NCBI RefSeq assembly: GCF_013390595.1
Contig: NZ_JACAWV010000023.1
Coordinates: 186,001-250,000 of the forward strand
Direction of reading: 5' to 3'
Length of the DNA: 64,000 nt
From: Rhizobium sp. RM
GTDB lineage: Bacteria; Pseudomonadota; Alphaproteobacteria; Rhizobiales; Rhizobiaceae
In this document: positions 34,568 through 41,811 of the stretch, piece after piece
Position numbering within the stretch: the stretch's first letter is position 1
Layout: the number at the start of each line of letters is the position of its first letter
Notes under the pieces: model-generated
Seen by the model: the letters and a program-made list of their open reading frames with translations, nothing else
What the model was told of the DNA's origin: nothing
The model's database searches: none
Translations under genes and position numbers: made by a program

Positions 34568-35913
34568 CCAGGCTGGCCTTCGACATCTTAGCGACCGGCA
34601 GCGAGGCTACCGAAGACATCCAGACGGCGATCGATAACGTTAGCAACGCTGGCGGCGGACGCGTCACACTCAAAGCTGGACGCCACATCACCTCTGGCCT
34701 GACATTGAAGAGTGGTGTCGAGTTGCATCTTGAAGAAGGAGCGGTTCTCGCCCCCCTTCCCGATTATGAGGCTTATCGATCAACCTCCGTATCCGTGATT
34801 GCCGAAAGCTCTGACCGCGGCATGATCGTTGCAAAGAACGCGCACGATATCGCCATCACTGGCCCAGGCGCCATTGAGGCCGGCAGCGAGCATTTCATTA
34901 TCGGCGATGATCAGGCCATGGGAACCTGGATCCCGGCGGCCCTTCGCCCGCGTGTCGTGGTTTTCGAGGGATGCAGCAATGTGCGCCTTGAAAACCTCGA
35001 TGTGGCGGGATCGCCGATGTGGTCGCTCCACATGATCGATTGTGAAGACATTCTCTTCAAAAATGTCACTGTTACCAATGATCGCCGCCTGCCCAACACC
35101 GATGGCATCGTACTTGATGCATGCCGTCGGGCGCTGATTGAGGATTGCAGGATATTCACTGCAGACGACGGCGTGGTGCTGAAGACCAGCGCCGGGCCTG
35201 ATGGAGAGGCTGTCGGGCGCTGCGAAGACATCATCGTTCGCCGATGCGATGTTTCCAGCATGAGCTGCGCGCTGAAGCTCGGCACCGAATCCTTCGGTGA
35301 TTTCGCCAATATCACCTTTGAAGATTGCAGGGTTACGCAATCCAACCGGGCGCTTGGCCTGTTCTCGCGCGATGGCGGTGCACTCAGCAATATCCGGTTT
35401 GCGCGCATTGATGTGGACTGCCAGGAAACGCCGGGCGGTTTCTGGGGATCAGGGGAAGCCTTAACGGTCACTGTTGTCGATCGCAGGCTGGAGCGACCGG
35501 CAGGACGGGTCGAAAATCTGACCGTCGAGGATCTGACCGGCCGCATGGAAGGTGCGATTAATCTGGTCTCCGTTTCTGAGGCTGGTATCCACAACGTCAA
35601 GCTTGAGCGGGTTCGCCTCTCCCAGGAAAAGGGCAAGCTTGGAACGGGTACGCAATACGACATTCGCCCCACCAATGCCGATCTCGCCCCAAGCCCAGAG
35701 GCGGCAGGACGGGCTAACGCCTGGACATGCGACGAGGACGGCAAGATCGTCGGGCTCGAAGACTACCCTGGCGGAATGCCAGGTATTTATCTCGAAGGCG
35801 TGCACGGCTTTTCCGCTGAGAGCGTCGACATCACAAGAACAATGCCCTTGCCAGAGGGCTGGAATGCAAAAGAGCTCGTCGAAGCGGCGAACTCGCCTGA
35901 AGGGAGCAGGTAA
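34564..35913 (+). CDS. GH28-family polygalacturonase-like protein
   Basis: A 449-residue right-handed beta-helix protein. The N-terminus (ATEDIQTAIDNVSNAGGGRVTL) is the usual helix cap. The active-site block NTDGIVLDACRRALIEDC and the TADDGVVLK pair supply the catalytic aspartates of GH28. The usual GHG and RIK motifs are not clear; LGTESFGDF stands where the former is expected, as in some rhamnogalacturonan-type or exo-acting relatives. No signal peptide is seen, so it is probably an intracellular exo-enzyme on imported galacturonides. Its start overlaps the GH105 stop and its stop overlaps the ATPase start by one base. Confidence 0.85.
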   Translation: MTRLAFDILATGSEATEDIQTAIDNVSNAGGGRVTLKAGRHITSGLTLKSGVELHLEEGAVLAPLPDYEAYRSTSVSVIAESSDRGMIVAKNAHDIAITGPGAIEAGSEHFIIGDDQAMGTWIPAALRPRVVVFEGCSNVRLENLDVAGSPMWSLHMIDCEDILFKNVTVTNDRRLPNTDGIVLDACRRALIEDCRIFTADDGVVLKTSAGPDGEAVGRCEDIIVRRCDVSSMSCALKLGTESFGDFANITFEDCRVTQSNRALGLFSRDGGALSNIRFARIDVDCQETPGGFWGSGEALTVTVVDRRLERPAGRVENLTVEDLTGRMEGAINLVSVSEAGIHNVKLERVRLSQEKGKLGTGTQYDIRPTNADLAPSPEAAGRANAWTCDEDGKIVGLEDYPGGMPGIYLEGVHGFSAESVDITRTMPLPEGWNAKELVEAANSPEGSR

Positions 35914-37019
35914 TGGGAAGTCTTAAACTTGCAAACCTCAACAAGGCATTTGGTGCCGTACATGTTCTGCATGACATCGATCTCGACATCAACGACGGGG
36001 AGTTCGTTGTGTTCGTCGGCCCGTCGGGCTGCGGAAAATCGACGCTTCTGCGCATCATTGCCGGCCTTGAGGACATTTCATCGGGCAATATTTCGATCAG
36101 CGACCGTGATGTGAGCGCGCTTTCACCAGCCGAGCGCAAGATCGCCATGGTCTTCCAATCCTATGCGCTTTACCCGCATATGAGTGTCCGCAAAAACCTT
36201 GCCTTCGGCCTCGAAAATCTTCGTTTCAAACGCGCCGAAATCGAAAGCCGGATCAACGAAGCAGCCCGCATGCTGGCAATCGAGCCCTATCTCGACCGCA
36301 AGCCGCGTCAGCTCTCCGGGGGCCAGCGCCAGCGCGTTGCGATCGGCCGCGCCATTGTGCGAGAACCGGATATCTTCCTGTTCGATGAACCGCTTTCCAA
36401 CCTCGATGCGGCGTTGCGCGTCCAGACACGTGCCGAAATCACCAGGCTGCATCGCGACATCAAAACGACGATGATCTACGTTACCCACGACCAGGTCGAA
36501 GCCATGACAATGGCAGACAAGATCGTGGTGCTGCGTGCCGGACGCGTCGAACAAGTCGGCAGCCCGCTCGAACTTTTCGACAATCCACGCAATCTTTTTG
36601 TGGCCGGCTTCCTCGGATCGCCGCGCATGAACATCATCAAGGGACGCGTGGTGACATCAAGCGATGGCACGATAGCAATCGATGCGGGTTATGGCGCACC
36701 GTTGCCTTGCCTTGTCGACCCTTCCGCCGTGACGGTTGGTCAGGAGGTTATGGCCGGTATCAGGCCATCGCATTTTGCCATTTCACAGGATGGCGGCCTG
36801 CCGTTCGAGGTCCAGTACTACGAGAGCCTCGGGACAGAAACCTATATCTACGGTAACCTTCAAGGCCAGAAGGATCCGATCATCATCCATCAGGCAGGCC
36901 ATTTCGCCCCCGTATCCGGTTCAATCCTGAAGATTGCCCCGGCGCGCGAACGCGTCCATGTCTTCGATCCGGTCACGGAGCTGGCCTTGCCGCGCCTTGC
37001 CGACCAGGGGAGAGGTTAG
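35913..37019 (+). CDS. Sugar ABC transporter ATP-binding protein (MalK/UgpC-like)
   Basis: A 368-residue ATPase of the CUT1 sugar importers. Walker A GPSGCGKST begins near residue 36, the Q-loop follows in MVFQSYALYPHM, the signature is LSGGQRQRVAIGRAI, Walker B is DIFLFDEPLSNLDA, and the switch His is in VTHDQVEAMTMA. The C-terminal 130 residues form the regulatory OB-type domain of MalK-like proteins. It is translationally linked to the GH28 gene (TAATG) and lies 1 base before the first permease gene, so it drives uptake for this operon. Confidence 0.93.
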   Translation: MGSLKLANLNKAFGAVHVLHDIDLDINDGEFVVFVGPSGCGKSTLLRIIAGLEDISSGNISISDRDVSALSPAERKIAMVFQSYALYPHMSVRKNLAFGLENLRFKRAEIESRINEAARMLAIEPYLDRKPRQLSGGQRQRVAIGRAIVREPDIFLFDEPLSNLDAALRVQTRAEITRLHRDIKTTMIYVTHDQVEAMTMADKIVVLRAGRVEQVGSPLELFDNPRNLFVAGFLGSPRMNIIKGRVVTSSDGTIAIDAGYGAPLPCLVDPSAVTVGQEVMAGIRPSHFAISQDGGLPFEVQYYESLGTETYIYGNLQGQKDPIIIHQAGHFAPVSGSILKIAPARERVHVFDPVTELALPRLADQGRG

Positions 37020-37020
37020 G

Positions 37021-38016
37021 ATGGTTGCTCCCAATATATCAGGAATTGCCGATCGGGCCCTCGAAGCGGCAATGGCGCTGATCGAGCGCCCGCTCAACGT
37101 TCTGGAACGAGTGATCGGCAGAAAGCGCATGCCGTACCTCTTCCTGATGCCTAACCTCGTCCTTTTTGGCATCTTCACATTCCTGCCAATCGCAATCGCC
37201 GTCGGTTATGCCTTTACAGGCGGCACCGAACTTCTGATCTCGGATCGTCCCTTCGTCGGTCTCGACAATTTCAGCAAATTGCTGGATTGCACGAGCTACA
37301 TGGACCCGGGAAGCTGCCGTGAATCGCTCTTCTGGACGGCGATCTGGAACACGCTGTGGTTTGTTGCCTTCAATGTCATCGCGACCCTTTTCGTTGCCCT
37401 GGTCACAGCGCTGATCCTCAACCGGGCGATTGCCGCGCGCGGTTTCTTCCGGGCCATGTTCTTCTACCCCGTTTTGCTTTCGCCTGTAGTCATCGGCCTG
37501 ATCTGGAAGTGGTTCCTCGATCGTAACGGGCTGCTCAATGCGTTCTTCCAGATGCTCGGTGTTCCCCCTGAGATTTTCCTTCTGGACGTCGGCTGGTCGC
37601 GCTTCTTTGTCGTCGTTGTATCTGTCTGGTTCCATATGGGCTTTTACACACTGATCCTGCTGGCTGGCCTTCAGGCCATTCCAAAGGATCTTTATGAAGC
37701 GGCCGCGATTGACGCTGCCTCGCCGCGACACACTCTGTTTCGGATCACGTTGCCGCTGCTCGGGCCCAACCTTCTTGTCGTGCTGATCCTTCTCATGATC
37801 CGCTCGGTACAGATCTTCGATGAGGCCTGGGTGCTGACCAATGGCGGCGGGCCCGGTACCGCCAACACCTTTGTCGTTCAATATATCTACCAGATGGCAT
37901 TCGGCAGCGATCTGAGGCTGTTTGGCCTTGCCTCCGCCGCGTCCGTGCTGATGGGCCTTGTGCTCCTCGTCCTGACACTCGTGCAGCTACGCCTCGGTAA
38001 GAAAATGGAGTCCTGA
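37021..38016 (+). CDS. Sugar ABC transporter permease, MalF-like
   Basis: A 331-residue inner-membrane protein with six predicted helices and the EAA loop EAAAIDAASPRHTLFRITLPL near residue 230, which contacts the ATPase. The first helix (YLFLMPNLVLFGIFTF) and the large periplasmic loop fit the MalF/UgpA group. The ATG at 37021 is used; the same frame runs upstream into the ATPase gene without a real start. It pairs with the MalG-like protein 2 bases downstream. Confidence 0.9.
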   Translation: MVAPNISGIADRALEAAMALIERPLNVLERVIGRKRMPYLFLMPNLVLFGIFTFLPIAIAVGYAFTGGTELLISDRPFVGLDNFSKLLDCTSYMDPGSCRESLFWTAIWNTLWFVAFNVIATLFVALVTALILNRAIAARGFFRAMFFYPVLLSPVVIGLIWKWFLDRNGLLNAFFQMLGVPPEIFLLDVGWSRFFVVVVSVWFHMGFYTLILLAGLQAIPKDLYEAAAIDAASPRHTLFRITLPLLGPNLLVVLILLMIRSVQIFDEAWVLTNGGGPGTANTFVVQYIYQMAFGSDLRLFGLASAASVLMGLVLLVLTLVQLRLGKKMES

Positions 38017-38018
38017 TC

Positions 38019-39077
38019 ATGTCCGGCAATCTCAATGCAATCGGGTTCCTCACCAGAACCCGCCGCCCGGGACGGGTCGGTCTGACCGACATCCTCTCCT
38101 GGGTTTGGCTGATCGGCGGGACGTTGGCCGTCCTCGTCCCCGTGGTGTGGGCCGCCATGTCCTCGATGAAACCGGAAGCGGAAATCACCCGTTTTCCGCC
38201 AAGCCTTCTGCCGCGCACTGCAGTTCAGGTGGAGGTTCAGGGTTATGACAAACCGTTGAGCCTCTGGAACGTCACCATCAATGGTGAAGCGCGTGAAATG
38301 GCGATGGTCCGCCGCATCGGCATCAAGGCTCAGATGGTCGATCCGAATACGCCCGGTGAGCCTGTCAGCGTCGACACCCGCGAAATTTCGCCCGTTCAGC
38401 GCCTGACCATTGCAACCGAAAACTTCACCGACCCCCTCACGCAGTTCAGCTTTCTAACCTTTCTCAAAAACTCCGTCTTCGTCACGACAGTGGCAACGAT
38501 CCTCACCCTGATCGTCAACGCCATGGCAGCCTTCGCGCTTTCGAAATACAAGTTCCGTGGCGACAAGGCGATTTTCGTGCTGATCATCTCGACCCTGATG
38601 ATCCCGCTCACCGTCGTCATGGTCCCGGCTTATCTGGTGGTTGTCGGTGTTGGTCTCGTGGACAATCTCTGGGGCGTCATCATTCCGACCGTCGCCACGC
38701 CGACAGGCGTTTTCCTGCTACGACAATATATGCTGACTATTCCAGATGAGTTGATCGAGGCGGCCCGCGTCGATGCCGCCAGTGAATTCAGGATTTTCTG
38801 GCGTATCATCTTGCCTTTGACCGCACCGGCACTTGCAGTGCTTGCGATCTTCTCGGTTCTATGGCGCTGGAACGACTTTCTCTGGCCGTTGATCGTGCTT
38901 TCCAGCCGCGAGAACTTCACGTTGCAGGTAGGCCTCAATTCGTTCCAGGGCGAGTTTTCGGTACAATGGCACTATATTCTCGCCATGACCTTCCTCAGCC
39001 TTGCGCCTGTTACGCTCGTGTTCCTGTTCCTGCAGCGTTACATCACCACCGGTATTGCCGGCACGGGAATGAAATAA
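38019..39077 (+). CDS. Sugar ABC transporter permease, MalG-like, with long periplasmic loop
   Basis: A 352-residue permease. Helix 1 (VWLIGGTLAVLVPVVWAAM) is followed by about 110 residues of mostly hydrophilic sequence before helix 2. This is a longer external loop than most MalG-like proteins have and could contact the binding protein. The EAA loop is EAARVDAASEFRIFWRIILPL, and the last helices end with YITTGIAGTGMK. It completes the importer; no terminator is seen directly after it. Confidence 0.9.
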   Translation: MSGNLNAIGFLTRTRRPGRVGLTDILSWVWLIGGTLAVLVPVVWAAMSSMKPEAEITRFPPSLLPRTAVQVEVQGYDKPLSLWNVTINGEAREMAMVRRIGIKAQMVDPNTPGEPVSVDTREISPVQRLTIATENFTDPLTQFSFLTFLKNSVFVTTVATILTLIVNAMAAFALSKYKFRGDKAIFVLIISTLMIPLTVVMVPAYLVVVGVGLVDNLWGVIIPTVATPTGVFLLRQYMLTIPDELIEAARVDAASEFRIFWRIILPLTAPALAVLAIFSVLWRWNDFLWPLIVLSSRENFTLQVGLNSFQGEFSVQWHYILAMTFLSLAPVTLVFLFLQRYITTGIAGTGMK

Positions 39078-39087
39078 GAGCGTAAGG

Positions 39088-40134
39088 CTATTTCGGGGGC
39101 GGCGCGATGCTGCCCCTGAGAATGAGACGACAGCCCAGTTCCAGCCTGTGTGCCGGGCGTGACGGATCGGCAGCCACAAGTCGTTGCTCGAGCAGGGAAA
39201 GGGCAGCACCTCCGAGCCTGTCGGCCGGCAGCTGTATGGTGCTCAAAGGCGGCGCGCTGAAAGTCGCCGGCATGATGTCATCAAAACCCAGGACGGAAAC
39301 GTCCTCGGGGACCCGAAGCCCCGCTTCCGTCAGGGCCTTGAGACAGCCGAGTGCCAGATTGTCTGCCGCACAGAAGATCGCCGTCGCATTGCGCAACGGC
39401 GGATTTTCCTGAAGGAGGGCCTGAATTGTCCGTTCACCGCATTCAGGCTCGTAGCTTTCTGCCTCGACAATCATATCCGCGGGGACGGGTAGACCTGCAG
39501 CAAAGAACGCGTCGCTATAACCATCGTAGCGGCGGCGGATTGTTGTGCGGCCTTTCCAGGTGATGTGCAGAACCTTGCGATGTCCGAGAGACAGAAGGTG
39601 CTCGATACCGAGCCTGGCGCCAAAACGGTTTTCAGCCGTCACCGTATCGACGACCATGGCCGGGTCCTCGCCATTGATGAGGACGACGGGCTTGTGCAAT
39701 GCAGCCAGTGCCTGGACGAGTTCCTGACGGTCGTCGTTCAAGACGACGATACCATCGACATTTGAGGCCGCAGCAACCTCTCCCACCTCGGCGGGATCGA
39801 GCCGGTTGCTCGCACTGACGAAGGGCACGATGCGAATTCCACGCCTTTCGCATTCACGCCGAAAACCATTCAGCATGGTCCAGCTTACCATGTTGAGATC
39901 GCTTTGGGGCGCTGCGTCATTGGTCATTGCCAAGAGCACGACACGCAAAGTCGCAATGGTTGCTTTCTGTCGCCGGTTTTCGAGATAACCGAGAGAGCGG
40001 GCCGCCTCAAGGACGCGCTCGCGAACCTCGACTGTCAGCGGTGCTGTTCCGTTGATGGCATGGGACGCCGTGCTCAGCGAAACATTCGCCTCACGCGCCA
40101 CATCCTTGAGTGTCGGTTTCCTGTCGACTCTCAT
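39088..40134 (-). CDS. LacI-family transcriptional regulator (first)
   Basis: A 348-residue repressor-type regulator. The N-terminal helix-turn-helix (TLKDVAREANVSLSTASHAIN) and hinge (VLEAARSLGYLEN) are followed by a periplasmic-binding-protein-like sensor domain (LGIEHLLSLGHRKVLHIT, VLGFDDI). It is convergent with the permease gene, with only 10 bases between stops. It probably controls the pectin-oligosaccharide operon in response to a sugar product. The start ATG 40134 is the one that places the helix-turn-helix at the usual distance. Confidence 0.88.
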   Translation of the reverse strand: MRVDRKPTLKDVAREANVSLSTASHAINGTAPLTVEVRERVLEAARSLGYLENRRQKATIATLRVVLLAMTNDAAPQSDLNMVSWTMLNGFRRECERRGIRIVPFVSASNRLDPAEVGEVAAASNVDGIVVLNDDRQELVQALAALHKPVVLINGEDPAMVVDTVTAENRFGARLGIEHLLSLGHRKVLHITWKGRTTIRRRYDGYSDAFFAAGLPVPADMIVEAESYEPECGERTIQALLQENPPLRNATAIFCAADNLALGCLKALTEAGLRVPEDVSVLGFDDIMPATFSAPPLSTIQLPADRLGGAALSLLEQRLVAADPSRPAHRLELGCRLILRGSIAPPPK

Positions 40135-40345
40135 GCGGCAGAGCCGGTCAACCACTGGTCTGCGGATGGCGCGGGCGGCATGCAACTCAACTCCCTGCAG
40201 AAGGCTTCTGAAACATCCGACGTCTGTATCGGAATATTTCCAAGACTATAACATCGCCTGCAAAAGCGGAATCGATTTCTGTGCTTTGCTCGCCTTTGTG
40301 TACACTCATCACGAGGTGACTATATTGACCGGCTTGTTTGCCCTT

Positions 40346-41365
40346 TCAGGAATCGAAGTCCTGAAGATTGGCCGCGCAGAACAGCCGCAATTCAGGCCTC
40401 TTGACTGTCGAGAACTTCGAGCCGGCGACGCCGAGTTGGGAGAGGATGTGCCGCATAGCCCATCTTGCCTGCCGGTCCGGGTCCTGGTCGAGCACGAAAT
40501 CCAGCAAGCCCTCGCGCATCAACTGGTCATGAGCAGCGTTCCTTTCGTGCCCGATCCAGATCGGCCTGTTTTCCATCCCGCGTAAAAGGGTAGCGATCTC
40601 ATCGCCTGAATCGCCGGTTTCATAAATCGCGTCGGGCACGCGGTCTTGCGCCAGCATCTCGTTGACGATCCTCCATGACGCGCCTGGCATTTCATGGGTC
40701 ATTACGATGTCGATGGAAAAGCGCTGTCCGATTGTCGTGGTGAAGCCTTCTATCCTGTCGCGATGCGATTGCAGCGTCGAGTTTGCCTGAAGGATGAGCA
40801 CCTTGCTTTTCCGTCCGCTCCTCGCAAAATTGATGAGTGAGGCCGCTGTTCGCCCGGCGGCGACGTTATCGACACCACTGAACGTTTGCACCGGAAGTTC
40901 AGGCAACTTCGATGACACGAGGACGACGATTTCGCCCTGTCTGGCGACCGAAGCGAGTGTGCCGGCAATCTCATCGTTTACCTCAGCGGCAACGATCAAG
41001 GCACTTCGCCTCATCTTGGAGGCTGCAATCGCCCGTATCATTGCCGGTGGATCATTTTCGGGAACGAAGGTTCTGTAAAGAGCGATACCGCGCGGCAGAA
41101 GTTTTGCTGCATTTTTCAAGCCGGCTGAAAGCTTTGCCCAATAAGGCGTTGGATTTTTGGGCAAAATTGCCTCAATCCGCAAGTTCCCATAGTCGGGGCT
41201 AGGCAAGACGCGCCTGAGCTGCAAACGCTCGGCCGCCTCCAGGACCTTCATGCGGGTCTGTGGTGAAACACTTCCGCGCTCGTTGAGAACACGCTCCACG
41301 GTCGTAACACTGACGCCGGCCTGATCTGCGACATCACGAAAACCGGGTGTTTTGAGTGGGCTCAT
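40346..41365 (-). CDS. LacI-family transcriptional regulator (second)
   Basis: A 339-residue regulator. The recognition region reads FRDVADQAGVSVTTVERVLNERGSVS; the usual S-R-V-L-N is E-R-V-L-N, a small change in the DNA-recognition helix. The sensor domain follows (AILPKNPTPYWAKLSAGLKNAA). It lies 211 bases upstream of the first LacI gene on the same strand, and its own upstream region contains a strong inverted repeat. Either or both could regulate the locus; the change suggests different operator preferences. It could also control the glucose dehydrogenase gene divergent from it. Confidence 0.87.
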   Translation of the reverse strand: MSPLKTPGFRDVADQAGVSVTTVERVLNERGSVSPQTRMKVLEAAERLQLRRVLPSPDYGNLRIEAILPKNPTPYWAKLSAGLKNAAKLLPRGIALYRTFVPENDPPAMIRAIAASKMRRSALIVAAEVNDEIAGTLASVARQGEIVVLVSSKLPELPVQTFSGVDNVAAGRTAASLINFARSGRKSKVLILQANSTLQSHRDRIEGFTTTIGQRFSIDIVMTHEMPGASWRIVNEMLAQDRVPDAIYETGDSGDEIATLLRGMENRPIWIGHERNAAHDQLMREGLLDFVLDQDPDRQARWAMRHILSQLGVAGSKFSTVKRPELRLFCAANLQDFDS

Positions 41366-41811
41366 AGAAAATCTTCCCCAAGATCATCCTCCCTCCCAAC
41401 TGCAATTTAACTCCACCCCACCGTGACTGACAAAGGAAGTATCGCTTGATGTCAACGCTTCCTTTGACGTGAATCCGTCCAGGTCACCCGTGGTGACGAC
41501 TTGTCGCATCCGACACGCCGATATTATAGAAAGGCCTTCCTCCCAAGGAAACCTTTACCACGTTGAAAACGCGACAATTATTCCGTCTCTCCCACGGAGT
41601 TTTTGGCGTGCGCGTGGCCATTGGCAAACAGGCTGGCCGCTCTTTCATTATGACACGCGGCCATCAATCCGGAGTGGGTTTCGATGCGCAAGTGGCTTTT
41701 GACGATTGCCTGGCACTGGGTTGCTGTCACCCACCAGGAGCCCGCCTCGACACCCTGCCTCCACTGTCGGAACGCTTTCTGACGTTCCTGTCGATCAACT
41801 GGAATTTTAAC
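41366..41811. other. Divergent intergenic region between the second LacI gene and gcd
   Basis: This 446-base stretch must hold the promoters of both genes. It contains the inverted repeat at 41431-41466. The gcd frame stays open back to a TTG at 41563, but the added sequence is not hydrophobic and looks non-coding, so it is left out of the gene. Confidence 0.5.
41431..41466. promoter_or_regulatory. Inverted repeat CAAAGGAAG-N18-CTTCCTTTG, likely LacI operator
   Basis: Perfect nine-base arms (41431-41439 and 41458-41466) sit 66 bases upstream of the second LacI gene. A TTGACA-like -35 element on the minus strand (41450-41455) lies between them. The placement suits autorepression, and control of gcd is also possible. 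There is no binding data. Confidence 0.45.

Noticed and set aside
34911-35744. A 277-codon minus-strand frame opposite the GH28 gene
   Set aside because: It is Ser/Thr/Arg-rich shadow sequence with no recognisable domain.
37039-37881. A 280-codon frame opposite the MalF-like permease
   Set aside because: The predicted protein is extremely rich in charged residues and has no motif, whereas the permease frame has membrane helices and the EAA loop.
41563-41811. An N-terminal extension of the glucose dehydrogenase
   Set aside because: It would need a TTG start, adds 83 residues without family similarity, and the membrane domain starts at ATG 41812.
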